Shown here: piece after piece, positions 22,791-31,950 of the stretch
Layout: every line of letters begins with the position of its first letter
Position numbering within the stretch: position 1 is the first letter of the stretch
DNA from: a virus
Virus record (IMG/VR): IMGVR_UViG_3300008055_000177
Coordinates: 1 to 49,414 of that record
Reading direction: 5' to 3' (one strand)
Length of the DNA: 49,414 nt
The notes under the pieces: model-generated
The model's input: only the letters and a program-made list of their open reading frames with translations
What the model was told of the DNA's origin: nothing
The model's database searches: none
Made by a program: the position numbers and the translations under genes

Positions 22791-25700
22791 ATGGCTGAGC
22801 AAACTTTCAGATCACCTGGATTTTTTGAACAGGAAGTTGATCTTTCAGCTAGAAGTGCTGTTGCTACAGGTACGCCTGGTGGCATTATTGGCACAGCAGA
22901 GAAAGGTCCTGCATTTGTGCCTGTGACGGTTGGTAATTTAATTGATTTTGAGAATAAATTCGGATCTCTCAGCATTGATAGATTTGGACCATATGCCGTT
23001 AGAGAGTTTCTTAAGAGCAAAAATGCCCTTACGTACGTGAGAGTGCTCGGAGCAGGATCAAATGAGACAGCTTCGCAGCGTCTCGAGACACAGCTAGGCG
23101 GCTTTACTAAGAACGCAGGTTTTAAACTAGAGGGTGCTGCTGTAAGCACACCTGAGTCTGCTGGGGTGGGAATTGGTAGCGTCGACATGGGCGCTGTTCA
23201 ATTTATCGTTGCAAGACATTCAGTCAATACCTTTGAGTCGGCAGGATTCCCAATATTCTCAGACAATGAATCATATGACTTATCTGGCGAAGAGAGAGTC
23301 AATCTTGTGAGAGCTGTTCTCTTTACAACAACAGGTTCTCATTTTGAGGTCATGAATTTTGATGAGACTTTTTCCAATTTTAGATCTGCTAGACACTCAT
23401 TTGGAAAAATTGACTCCAATAATAACTTTAGACTAGTACTTTCATCGACCGCTGGAGCAGCTTTCTCGAATGACGAGGGATCACCAGGTGTCAAGATCTT
23501 TACAGCATCTCTTGATCCTTCAAGCACATCTTATTTGAGCAAAGTTCTCAATACAGACCCAGATAGATTCCAGGAAGAGCAGCATCTTCTCTATCTAGAC
23601 TTTCCTGTAGAATCTGAGCTTGTTTCGATCGCACCCAACGACGGTGGCACAGGATTTGTAGGTGTTGTTTCAGGAACTGCATCAACAACAAACTCAGGAT
23701 ATCTTACAGGTGAGAGCTTAGGCAAACTTTTTGGTCGATTTGATTCGAGATTTACAACGCCTAAGACACCATCATTTATTTCTCAGCCATATGGCGCTGT
23801 CGAATATGATCTCTTTAGTTTTGAGACTATCAGTGATGGTGAGTGGGGTAACTCTCAATTCAAGATCTCAATTGCCAACATCAGAAAGTCAAATGATCCT
23901 CTCAATCCCTTTGGCACATTTGATGTTCAGCTTAGAAACTTTAATGACTCTGACTTAATGCCTGAGATCCTAGAGTACTATCCTGATTGTAATTTGAATC
24001 CAAGCAGCCCCAGCTACATTGCCAAGAAAATTGGTGACAAAAAGGTTTCTTACAACTTTGATGCAGTTGATGAGTCTGAGCGTCGTCTAGTTATTTCTGG
24101 AAAGTATGCAAATGTTTCGACTCGCATTCGCATTGTCATGAATGACAGCGTTGAGACAAGAAACGTTCCTAGCGATGCAGTTCCCTTTGGTTTTAGAGGC
24201 GTTCCTGCAATCAAGACGAACAATGCGCTTACAGATAGAGACGCATCGATCTATGATAGAAATGGAAGACTTCTAAGCACTGCCGACTCACTTCGCATGA
24301 GTGCATATATCGAGAATGATGATAATGAAGACTTGGATGGACTTCATGTTGAGCGCGCAATCGTTCCTCCACTTCCACTTCGCTTCAAGTGCACACGTGG
24401 CGCAGTTAGTGAATCACCTTCGTACACAGGACATGTGGGACGTAACGAGAGAGTCGATTCGAGATTCTACTGGGGTGTTAAGTTTGAGAAGCTTCCTTCA
24501 ACTAGCAGCCTAGGTAATGCAGTTCTTAATGCCAATGTCAGCTCTGAGCTCAATGCTCTTGTCAAGAGCTACACCAAGTTCCAGGGCATCGAGAAGCTAG
24601 ACACACTGGTCACAGGTTCTGCAAAAGATTATTTCAATAGCAACAAATTCACATTGGCAAGAGTTGCACTCTACAATGAGCTAGATGCTGGTCATATTAC
24701 AGACGTTACAGGAACTGCTAGAGACCATATGCTAGAAGCAGCATATATGAGAAACGTGCATCCCAATGGCACTGATTACACAGTTGCTGATGGAGCTCGC
24801 AATAGAATTACTATGGCGACGCTGGTTCATAGCACTTCGACGGTCTTCAATAGATTCCAAGAATTCAATAAGTTCACGACGATTTTCTACGGTGGATTTG
24901 ACGGATTGAATGTTCTCGATAGAGACAATAGATACATGACTGATAGAGCTGCATCTGCCGACGTAGGCGGTAAAGCAGATAGTTCTCTCGTTGGTGGTCT
25001 AGGACTTGTCGGTACAGACGACGGCTCAATGACAGGAATTGGTACAAAGAATAACATTGTTAGTTCATATAGAGCCGCTGTCGATATCATCACAGACCCA
25101 ATGTCTTCTAATATCAATATACTCGCAATCCCAGGAATGAGAGACTCGTTTATTTCTGATTACGCTGCATCAAAGACAAAAGACTTTGGTCTAGCAATCT
25201 ACCTCATGGATATTGCAAATTATGATGCAGACGGCAATCGTTTGTTTGATGACTCTGCTGCAAGAGTTGACGCCAGAGAGACATCCGAAAAGTTCGAGAC
25301 ACGAGTTATCGACAATAACTACGTTGCGACATACTTCCCAGACGTATACGTTAGAGAGCCATCCAGCCAAATCAATATAAAGGTGCCTCCATCGGTTCCT
25401 GCGATTGGTGCATTGGCCTACAATGATAGAGTCTCGTATCCGTGGTTTGCACCAGCTGGTTTTAATAGAGGCGCTCTTGATTCTGTTACAAATGTCGACA
25501 TAAGACTCAATACAGCGGATAGAGACGTTCTTTACGATGCTCGCATCAATCCTATCGCAACATTCCCAACTGGAGGCTTCGTGATCTTTGGACAGAAGAC
25601 GCTTCAAATGGCAAAGTCTGCGCTAGATAGAGTAAATGTAAGGCGCCTTCTGATCGAGGTTAAGAGAATTGTTGCATCTCAGGCTAATCGCTTGCTCTTC

Positions 25701-25940
25701 GAGCAGAACAACGCTGCGACACGTGCAAGATTTGTTAGCCAGGTTTCACCGCTTCTCACTCTTGTTCAGGCACAGGCCGGCATTGAGCAATTTAAGATTG
25801 TTTGCGATGCAACCAACAATACTCAGACAGATGTCGATACAAATCGAATGAACGGTAGAATCATTATCGTTCCAACAAGAGCAATTGAGTTTATTTCGAT
25901 CGACTTCGTTATCACAAATAGCGGTGTTATCTTCGAATAA
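22791..25940 (+). CDS. Tail sheath protein, copy 1 (T4 gp18-like)
   Basis: The 1049-residue product starts at ATG 22791 behind CCAAGGAGATAATATCA. It is a contractile-tail sheath: N-terminal SPGFFEQEVDLSARS and GGIIGTAEKGPAFVPVTV, which open sheath proteins of this type, and a C-terminal subtilisin-like/insertion-fold region with YPWFAPAGFNRGAL, FGQKTLQ, ALDRVNVRRLLIEVKR and VPTRAIEFISIDFVITNSG. These conserved ends form the helical handshake around the tube. The middle (about 330-620) is long and variable and should face outwards. It is larger than T4 gp18 (659 residues). The next gene encodes a second, divergent sheath protein. Confidence 0.95.
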   Translation: MAEQTFRSPGFFEQEVDLSARSAVATGTPGGIIGTAEKGPAFVPVTVGNLIDFENKFGSLSIDRFGPYAVREFLKSKNALTYVRVLGAGSNETASQRLETQLGGFTKNAGFKLEGAAVSTPESAGVGIGSVDMGAVQFIVARHSVNTFESAGFPIFSDNESYDLSGEERVNLVRAVLFTTTGSHFEVMNFDETFSNFRSARHSFGKIDSNNNFRLVLSSTAGAAFSNDEGSPGVKIFTASLDPSSTSYLSKVLNTDPDRFQEEQHLLYLDFPVESELVSIAPNDGGTGFVGVVSGTASTTNSGYLTGESLGKLFGRFDSRFTTPKTPSFISQPYGAVEYDLFSFETISDGEWGNSQFKISIANIRKSNDPLNPFGTFDVQLRNFNDSDLMPEILEYYPDCNLNPSSPSYIAKKIGDKKVSYNFDAVDESERRLVISGKYANVSTRIRIVMNDSVETRNVPSDAVPFGFRGVPAIKTNNALTDRDASIYDRNGRLLSTADSLRMSAYIENDDNEDLDGLHVERAIVPPLPLRFKCTRGAVSESPSYTGHVGRNERVDSRFYWGVKFEKLPSTSSLGNAVLNANVSSELNALVKSYTKFQGIEKLDTLVTGSAKDYFNSNKFTLARVALYNELDAGHITDVTGTARDHMLEAAYMRNVHPNGTDYTVADGARNRITMATLVHSTSTVFNRFQEFNKFTTIFYGGFDGLNVLDRDNRYMTDRAASADVGGKADSSLVGGLGLVGTDDGSMTGIGTKNNIVSSYRAAVDIITDPMSSNINILAIPGMRDSFISDYAASKTKDFGLAIYLMDIANYDADGNRLFDDSAARVDARETSEKFETRVIDNNYVATYFPDVYVREPSSQINIKVPPSVPAIGALAYNDRVSYPWFAPAGFNRGALDSVTNVDIRLNTADRDVLYDARINPIATFPTGGFVIFGQKTLQMAKSALDRVNVRRLLIEVKRIVASQANRLLFEQNNAATRARFVSQVSPLLTLVQAQAGIEQFKIVCDATNNTQTDVDTNRMNGRIIIVPTRAIEFISIDFVITNSGVIFE

Positions 25941-25948
25941 GACATATG

Positions 25949-25956
25949 TATAAATT
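25949..25956 (+). promoter_or_regulatory. Candidate T4-late-type promoter element before second sheath gene
   Basis: TATAAATT (7 of 8 bases of TATAAATA) lies 38 bases before ATG 25995, in the 54-base gap between the two sheath genes. Separate expression of the second sheath would be possible from here. Confidence 0.35.
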
Positions 25957-25994
25957 GATAAACTTTAAAGATTAATGTGATAGGAGTTTAAACG

Positions 25995-28900
25995 ATGGCA
26001 TCACCACTTAAGAGCCCTGGCGTGTCAACAAGAGAGATCGATGTCTCTGGGCCTACAGCTATTGCACCACAGGGAGTTCCTGCGGGAGTTATTGGAACTG
26101 CACAAAAAGGTCGTGCATTTGTTCCTATTACATTTGCAACATATCAGGATTTCGTAGCAGAATTTGGAAGTTCTGATGGCGAAAAATTTGGACCTCTCGC
26201 TGTCAATGAGTGGATGAAAAACGCTCGTGCGGGCTCATATGTTCGAGTTCTAGGAATTGGAGACGGTAAGCGCCGCCAAGAGGCAGGTGACAATGCCGGG
26301 CGCGTCAACAATGCAGGATTTGTTGTTGGTTCTAGCCTAGTACAGGACAATGGTTTTGTGGGCAGCAATCCTCATGCAAACTCTGATGTCATTGTTGAAA
26401 CTCTGATCACATCTCCTACGGTTGGCGGAGTTGATCTTGTAAAAAAACTGACATTCCTGGGAGTTCCTGCAGCTGGTACAGCTGTTACATTCAAAAAGAA
26501 GAATAACGCAACTTCAACATTAACATTCGTTGAAGGCCCTGCGGGTGCTGGAGAAATCAGTATTGATTCTTTGACTAGCGCAATTGATGCAGCAACTCAA
26601 CTCAAGAGCAAGATTGATGCAGACCTGGTTGGATTTTTTACAGCAGTTCGTGTTGATGCAGTTGTTACCATCACAGGTAGCTGCGATGTGGGCTTAACTC
26701 TACCAACGATCAGTGTCGCCGAACCTGCACCTGCGCCTGGAAGAACACATTTCCTTGCTTCCTTCATGCGCGCAACTTCGGCAGGAAGCGCAGAGATTTT
26801 AAATGACGCGCTAGGAAATGACACAATCACAACTGATCAGGGATTCCCAATCCTGAGAGGTGTTATTTTTGCTGCTTCTGGTGTCAATCTTTCACTTTCA
26901 ACAAATGCGCTAGAGAATAACACGCCAAATCCTTCGTTAAGAGCTTTTTTTGATTTTGGTGCGACAAGAGACGCCGGCGCATCTCACGGCTCTGTAAATA
27001 CAACAGATGGCAAGCAGACATTCATGATGATTCTTAACGGTCATAAGCCGAGCGATCTTCATAGCAATGTTATAACTGCGTCATTTGATCCTACAGCTGC
27101 TGATTACTTCCCAAATGTTTTCAACACAGATCCATACAAGATTGAAGAGGCCGGACACTTGCTCTATGCACACTATGATGTCTACCCTTCGATTGCAGTT
27201 CCTGGTGCAGCTTACGGAAGCGGTGAGAATTCAGCAACTCTAGATGAGGATATCTCTGCAGTCAACAATGTTGATCTTGTTACAGAGTTAACTTTCAACA
27301 GAATTCCTTCAGCAGGAACTACTGTTACTTTGACAGATAACGCCGGTAATGACGAAGTGATTACATTCGTTGCAGGAGCTGCCGTTGATAATCAGATCAC
27401 CCTTGTGGGTATTGCTGATGCTGCTGATGCTGCTGTTGCACTTAGAAACAAGATCAATACATTACTCGCACTAGATGATCTTTTCTCTGCAGGCGGCGCG
27501 GGAGTTGTTGTAACAGTAACAGGTCAATCTTCAACGGGTGGCGTATTGCCAGAAGTAGTGCTCGGCGGCGTCGCAGCTGCTAGTGCTGTTACACTAGCAG
27601 TAGATATATCACCCAGTGCAGGACAAGATCTAGAGGCGATTATAGATTTTAGCGGTGTTCCTGTTCATGGAACCAGCTTTAGCTTCGTCAACGGTGATAA
27701 TTCTACACAAACAATTACGTTTGTTGAGGGCGCCGCAGGACCAAATGAAATTGAAATTGGCGTTCTTGCAAATGCAGACGCCGCTGCGGCCGCGCTAAAC
27801 ACAGCGATTAATGCCTTGCTAGGAGGATTTTTCACATCTGTAATCGATGGCGGAGATGACAGCATCGTTCTAGTCACTGGCGACAATACACCCGCTGGCG
27901 GAACTGAACCGTCGATCACTCTCGTTGAGCCTGATTCAATTAGTGCAGAGGTCACTACTGAGCCTGTAGCTGGTGTCAACTTGTCGTCCGTAGTTACATT
28001 CGCATCAATTCCATACCCGGGAGATTCATTCACATTGACTCCTAAAGACGGCGGCGATCCTGTCGTAATTACATTTGTCAATGGTGGCGCTGGTGCAAAT
28101 GATATCGATATCAGCGGCATGGTAAGCACAGATGACGCAGCAAATGATCTTAGCGCTAAGATTAATAGTATACCTGCTCTAGACACATATTTTATTGCAG
28201 CCGCTGTCGGCAATGTCGTCACAATCACTGGTTACGTTGGATCTGATTCTGAGAGCTTCCCGACTGTTGTATTTACACCACTCGTAAATGATGCCGCTCT
28301 CCTCCTGCATGGAACTTCTGATTGGAATATGCCTGACGGTTTGCTGCCCAATTACGAGAATTTTGAAGAAAGATTCCAGACGGCAAGATCGCCATGGTTC
28401 ATTTCTCAGAAATTTGGTGGCAAAAATAAGAAGCTGTTTAAGGTTCACTCTCTCGATGACGGTGCATCAGGAAACCAACTTTTCAAGATAACAATTGAAA
28501 ATATTGCTGCTAGCAATAACCTCAATTACAAGTATGGAACTTTTGATCTCTTGGTTAGAAGCATTGATGACACAGACATTGATCCCGTTGTTCTGGAGTC
28601 ATTTAGAGGTTTAACTTTAGATCCTAGCTCTGAGCGCTTTGTGGCCAAGGTCATTGGTGATCGCCATGTATTCTACGATCTAGACCAGCTCACAGGCAGG
28701 CAGAAGCTTAGAATCGAAGGTTCTTACGCAAATGCGTCTAGATACATTCGTCTAGAAATGGATCCACAGGTCTCGAGACAGAGTGCAAATCCCGAATGCT
28801 TACCTATCGGCTTTGAAGGCTTTGCTCACACAAACACAGCAGGCAGAATTGAAGTAGATGAATCTTCTCTCTTGACAGGATATGTCGCAAATCTTTCTGG

Positions 28901-30422
28901 CCTCGGAACTGCTGACTTTGCTAAAGTCAAAGAGCCGCCTGTCCCCATGAGAGCTTCAATCGCTCAAGGCACAGGTTTGACAAAGAAGCTCAATAGCAAA
29001 CTAACATGGGGTGTGCAGTTTGAAGTTCAGAGCAATCCTAACAACCTGAACTCCAACGCTGTTATTAACAAGTCGATGGTTAGCTTTGCAAAGTTTTTCC
29101 CAAGCTTCCAGACAGGACTCAATTTCTCATCTGTAGACACTTCTGGTCTTCCAGATCTCGGCGATGGAATTGTTGTCGACGTGGATAGCTTCAACAAGAA
29201 CAAATTCTCTCTAGAGAATGTGCAGATTGTCACAGGCTCTACAAATAGACCTGCTCCGACACTCTGGGGTGCAGCTGTTTATAGAAGAGATGGAGTTCTT
29301 GCAGATGAACTAGTCGGCACAGACGGAACAGTTTATCCAAGCAATGTTACAAGATTCTTAGATCCTGCAAATGATCTAAAGGATCTGTCGACAAGGCAGT
29401 TCGCAAAATTCACTTGCATGGTGCAGGGCGGATTTGATGGCTACAACATCTTTGATAAGCAGAAGTCAAAGATGACCGACATCGCTGTGCGTCGTGAATT
29501 TGATGATGAGTTAAATCAGGGCGGCGTATATGGACCCACAATTGCAGCATTTAGAAAAGCAGTTGACGTTCTCTCTGAGAAGACAGACGTTGATATCCAG
29601 TTGCTTTCAATTCCTGGTATGCGTCACCCATCGATCACTGATTATGCAATAGATGCAGTTGAATCTAGATTTGATGCAATGTACATCATGGACATTGAGG
29701 AGAAGGACCAAGAAAATATTTTCATGACAGGCTCCAGCACTCAATTGCCTTCTGTGTCTTACACGGTTGACAACTTTAAGTCGCGTAATCTAGACACATC
29801 TTTCGCAGCTGCTTACTACCCAGACGTCACAGTTATTGACCCCAACACAAGAACGACAGTGCAAGTTCCCCCATCAGTGCCTGTCCTCGGAGCTTTCTCA
29901 CTCAACGATTCGATCGCCTATCCATGGTTTGCACCCGCTGGTTTCACAAGAGGTGCTTTGGCTAGCGTCATTGAAACACAGGTGAAGCTAAGCCGTCCAA
30001 ATATGGACACTCTCTATGATGCAAACATCAACCCTATCACCAGCTTTGCAGATTCAAATGGTGTCGTAGTCTTCGGACAGAAGACGCTGCAGACTGCACA
30101 GACTGCTCTCGATAGAGTAAATGTTAGAAGATTGCTGATTGAGATTAGACGTCGTGTTAGAAGAATTGCAAATACATTCATCTTCGAGCCCAACAGAGCC
30201 GAAACACTCGCGAGATTCTCGAGTCTCATTACGCCAGTACTCCAGCAAATCCAGGCTCAAAATGGTGTCGATCGCTTTAGAGTTCAAATTGATACAACAA
30301 CTACAACTCAAGCAGACGTTGAAAACAACACACTTCGAGGCAAGATTTACATCCAGCCAACAAGAGCAGTTGAATTCATTTCAATTGATTTCGTTGTAAC
30401 AAATCAGGGCGCACTCATCTGA
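25995..30422 (+). CDS. Tail sheath protein, copy 2, with four inserted beta-rich repeats
   Basis: The 1475-residue product starts at ATG 25995 behind ATAGGAGTTTAAACG. It shares the sheath N-terminus of copy 1 (SPGVSTREIDVSGP, IGTAQKGRAFVPITF) and the C-terminal core (YPWFAPAGFTRGAL, NVRRLLIEIRRRVRR, QPTRAVEFISIDFVVTNQG). The extra length comes from four related inserts of roughly 95-115 residues at about 131-243, 419-525, 533-647 and 650-765, each with LTFxxIPxxG, VTF/ITFVxGAAG, a DAAxALxxKIN helix and VVTITG. By family logic the inserts sit in the outward-facing sheath domains and would decorate the tail surface. It is more than twice the length of T4 gp18. A strong terminator follows, shared in position with the convergent gene's end. 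Confidence 0.94.
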   Translation: MASPLKSPGVSTREIDVSGPTAIAPQGVPAGVIGTAQKGRAFVPITFATYQDFVAEFGSSDGEKFGPLAVNEWMKNARAGSYVRVLGIGDGKRRQEAGDNAGRVNNAGFVVGSSLVQDNGFVGSNPHANSDVIVETLITSPTVGGVDLVKKLTFLGVPAAGTAVTFKKKNNATSTLTFVEGPAGAGEISIDSLTSAIDAATQLKSKIDADLVGFFTAVRVDAVVTITGSCDVGLTLPTISVAEPAPAPGRTHFLASFMRATSAGSAEILNDALGNDTITTDQGFPILRGVIFAASGVNLSLSTNALENNTPNPSLRAFFDFGATRDAGASHGSVNTTDGKQTFMMILNGHKPSDLHSNVITASFDPTAADYFPNVFNTDPYKIEEAGHLLYAHYDVYPSIAVPGAAYGSGENSATLDEDISAVNNVDLVTELTFNRIPSAGTTVTLTDNAGNDEVITFVAGAAVDNQITLVGIADAADAAVALRNKINTLLALDDLFSAGGAGVVVTVTGQSSTGGVLPEVVLGGVAAASAVTLAVDISPSAGQDLEAIIDFSGVPVHGTSFSFVNGDNSTQTITFVEGAAGPNEIEIGVLANADAAAAALNTAINALLGGFFTSVIDGGDDSIVLVTGDNTPAGGTEPSITLVEPDSISAEVTTEPVAGVNLSSVVTFASIPYPGDSFTLTPKDGGDPVVITFVNGGAGANDIDISGMVSTDDAANDLSAKINSIPALDTYFIAAAVGNVVTITGYVGSDSESFPTVVFTPLVNDAALLLHGTSDWNMPDGLLPNYENFEERFQTARSPWFISQKFGGKNKKLFKVHSLDDGASGNQLFKITIENIAASNNLNYKYGTFDLLVRSIDDTDIDPVVLESFRGLTLDPSSERFVAKVIGDRHVFYDLDQLTGRQKLRIEGSYANASRYIRLEMDPQVSRQSANPECLPIGFEGFAHTNTAGRIEVDESSLLTGYVANLSGLGTADFAKVKEPPVPMRASIAQGTGLTKKLNSKLTWGVQFEVQSNPNNLNSNAVINKSMVSFAKFFPSFQTGLNFSSVDTSGLPDLGDGIVVDVDSFNKNKFSLENVQIVTGSTNRPAPTLWGAAVYRRDGVLADELVGTDGTVYPSNVTRFLDPANDLKDLSTRQFAKFTCMVQGGFDGYNIFDKQKSKMTDIAVRREFDDELNQGGVYGPTIAAFRKAVDVLSEKTDVDIQLLSIPGMRHPSITDYAIDAVESRFDAMYIMDIEEKDQENIFMTGSSTQLPSVSYTVDNFKSRNLDTSFAAAYYPDVTVIDPNTRTTVQVPPSVPVLGAFSLNDSIAYPWFAPAGFTRGALASVIETQVKLSRPNMDTLYDANINPITSFADSNGVVVFGQKTLQTAQTALDRVNVRRLLIEIRRRVRRIANTFIFEPNRAETLARFSSLITPVLQQIQAQNGVDRFRVQIDTTTTTQADVENNTLRGKIYIQPTRAVEFISIDFVVTNQGALI
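26385..26723 (+). repeat. Insert repeat unit 1 of second sheath gene (protein-level repeat)
   Basis: Encodes residues about 131-243. Key pieces are LVKKLTFLGVPAAGTAV, LTFVEGPAG, the IDAATQLKSKID helix and VVTITG. It is separated from units 2-4 by about 175 residues of sheath sequence, so it entered or diverged at a different loop. Confidence 0.75.
27249..28289 (+). repeat. Three tandem insert repeat units (2-4) of second sheath gene
   Basis: Encode residues about 419-765. Unit 2 has ELTFNRIPSAGTTVTL, ITFVAGAA and ALRNKINTL; unit 3 IIDFSGVPVHGTSF, ITFVEGAAG and ALNTAINAL; unit 4 VVTFASIPYPGDSFTL, ITFVNGGAG and DLSAKINSI. Each closes with VVTVTG, IVLVTG or VVTITG. The units are diverged in DNA, so the duplications are old or selected for variation. 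Confidence 0.8.
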
Positions 30423-30446
30423 GTATTTAAGCTCTTGGTTTTATCG

Positions 30447-30471
30447 GGGCGCTCATTTGAGCGCCCTTTTT
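30447..30471 (+). terminator. Intrinsic terminator after the sheath genes, overlapping the end of the minus-strand gene
   Basis: GGGCGCTC (30447-30454), loop ATTT, GAGCGCCC (30459-30466), then five T's. The stem contains the TGA stop (30455-30453) of the convergent endonuclease gene. On the minus strand no T-run follows, so it acts mainly on the + strand. Confidence 0.92.
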
Positions 30472-31829
30472 ATTAGGACGCTGGCATCACATCCCCAAAT
30501 CTTCACAAGCACATCATCTAAATCTTGATGATCGTCATGACACATTTTGTGTCTCGGAAGCCTTTGATGACCGTCTGTCCACCAAAATCTGGGCTCTAGC
30601 ACATGATCTCTTATAAAGCCTGATTCTTCATAGATATGTCTAATTCCTAAGCGATCATCTACGACAGCGTAGATCTCGTTTTTGCAGATATTTTTGTCTA
30701 TAAAGTCTAGGAAGATCTCTAAGAGTATACTCGATTTTAATTCTGATATATTGCAAAATCTACACAGCTCAATCATCCCACTGTATTCCCGATGGCGGGG
30801 TTTGCGCAAAGAAGTAACTGCAATAATTTTATTATCTAGAAATATTCCGATATCATGTGTCGTATTTGTGTCACCCTCTAGATGATAAGTCTCTAGAAAA
30901 ATAGACTTTTGCTCCCTGTCTAACATCTTGAGCACAAGAGTCTCTGTGATGCTTAATTTTCTCTTATTCGTAATTGTGCCAATGTGATGCATGCATGCAT
31001 CTCGCTTGTCTCTCCACTCGTCTTCAAATAGATGAAGAAGATTAATATTTAGACTGTTGCAGTTTCTAGTTTTTTCTGCGTGATACAGTCTGTTCTTAAA
31101 CAGCTCAGAGTGGAAGTAGAGACCATTGTACTCTACAGCTGTCATAGATGACGGCATGTATATATCGATAACGTCAGGTGGAATGATATTATCACAGGAT
31201 ATGACGGTGTCAGGATCTAATGCTCTAACAGATCGATATAGCTCGATATGAGACTTTGCTCCCATGGGATCACATACATTACAAATGTTATTCAGCGCAT
31301 GCAATATGTTTTTCTGCTGAATATTTCCGCAGACTTTGCACTCAAGTGTTAAATGCATTAAGTCTAATGGGGTAGTTAAATTTTCAATGACCCTAAAATT
31401 CGGGGCGCAAAGCTCAACTTTTTCTTTTGCTTGTATGGCATTAATGCCTTGAATTCTTTGAAGACGAAGACATGTTTTCTTTGATTGTAGTGTTCTTCTT
31501 AGATTTAAAGACGCTCGCTCTAGAGAAGGAGAATCTTTGACTGTCTTACCTTTTGACCAGCCGCCTCTTTTTCTTTTTACTCTATTATCGACCACAGAGG
31601 TACTTTGTTTATTTCCATAGTTCGGTCGATTATGGCCTCTCACAAAAGGTCTGAAACCTTTGAACCATGATACAAACTTGGTTCTCTTATTGCACTTTCC
31701 ACATTTACAAACGGGCGCAATGCCATCGTGATACATCGCAATATAAGCAGCCTCAACACTCTCGAATCCATGCGTTGCAACATGTTCGGTCAAAGTATTA
31801 GTTTTTTTATTACACAAAGGACAAATCAT
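30453..31829 (-). CDS. Vsr-like (EDxHD / PD-(D/E)xK) free-standing homing endonuclease with zinc-finger N-terminus
   Basis: The 458-residue product is the only minus-strand gene. Its ATG (31829-31827) follows GAGGTCTGC. N-terminal knuckles CPLC, CKCGKC and later CKVC and CNVC suggest DNA-binding zinc ribbons, with a NUMOD-like GGWSKGKTVKDSPSLERA near 87-105. The catalytic part, DIYMPSSMTAVEYNGLYFH near residue 228, then HAEKTRNC and LLHLFEDEW, has the pattern of the very-short-patch-repair-like homing nucleases of phages (I-Bth0305I type). A C-terminal part of about 150 residues carries YEESGF. Such enzymes cut a target in a relative lacking the gene, so that repair copies the gene across. 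It sits between sheath and tube genes, opposite in direction, with its own late-type promoter. Confidence 0.82.
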   Translation of the reverse strand: MICPLCNKKTNTLTEHVATHGFESVEAAYIAMYHDGIAPVCKCGKCNKRTKFVSWFKGFRPFVRGHNRPNYGNKQSTSVVDNRVKRKRGGWSKGKTVKDSPSLERASLNLRRTLQSKKTCLRLQRIQGINAIQAKEKVELCAPNFRVIENLTTPLDLMHLTLECKVCGNIQQKNILHALNNICNVCDPMGAKSHIELYRSVRALDPDTVISCDNIIPPDVIDIYMPSSMTAVEYNGLYFHSELFKNRLYHAEKTRNCNSLNINLLHLFEDEWRDKRDACMHHIGTITNKRKLSITETLVLKMLDREQKSIFLETYHLEGDTNTTHDIGIFLDNKIIAVTSLRKPRHREYSGMIELCRFCNISELKSSILLEIFLDFIDKNICKNEIYAVVDDRLGIRHIYEESGFIRDHVLEPRFWWTDGHQRLPRHKMCHDDHQDLDDVLVKIWGCDASVLIKRALK

Positions 31830-31861
31830 GCAGACCTCACATCTAAATATGCTCCGTCACA

Positions 31862-31869
31862 TATTTATA
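31862..31869 (-). promoter_or_regulatory. Exact T4-late-type element TATAAATA for the minus-strand endonuclease
   Basis: Read on the minus strand, 31869-31862 is TATAAATA, the T4 late promoter consensus, 32 bases upstream of the ATG at 31829. The predicted start leaves a leader of about 25 bases that retains the GAGG ribosome-binding site. Confidence 0.5.
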
Positions 31870-31950
31870 ACATTAATGATTCTGAAGCGCTGCACTGTCA
31901 TATTTAAATTTATGATATCAGAGCGTCATTTGGCGCATTAGGAGAAGAAA

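Noticed and set aside
27665-28228. 187-codon minus-strand frame inside the second sheath gene
   Set aside because: Opposite the repeat units, product is low-complexity Ser/Thr/Ala/Pro; explained by the codon pattern of the real gene.
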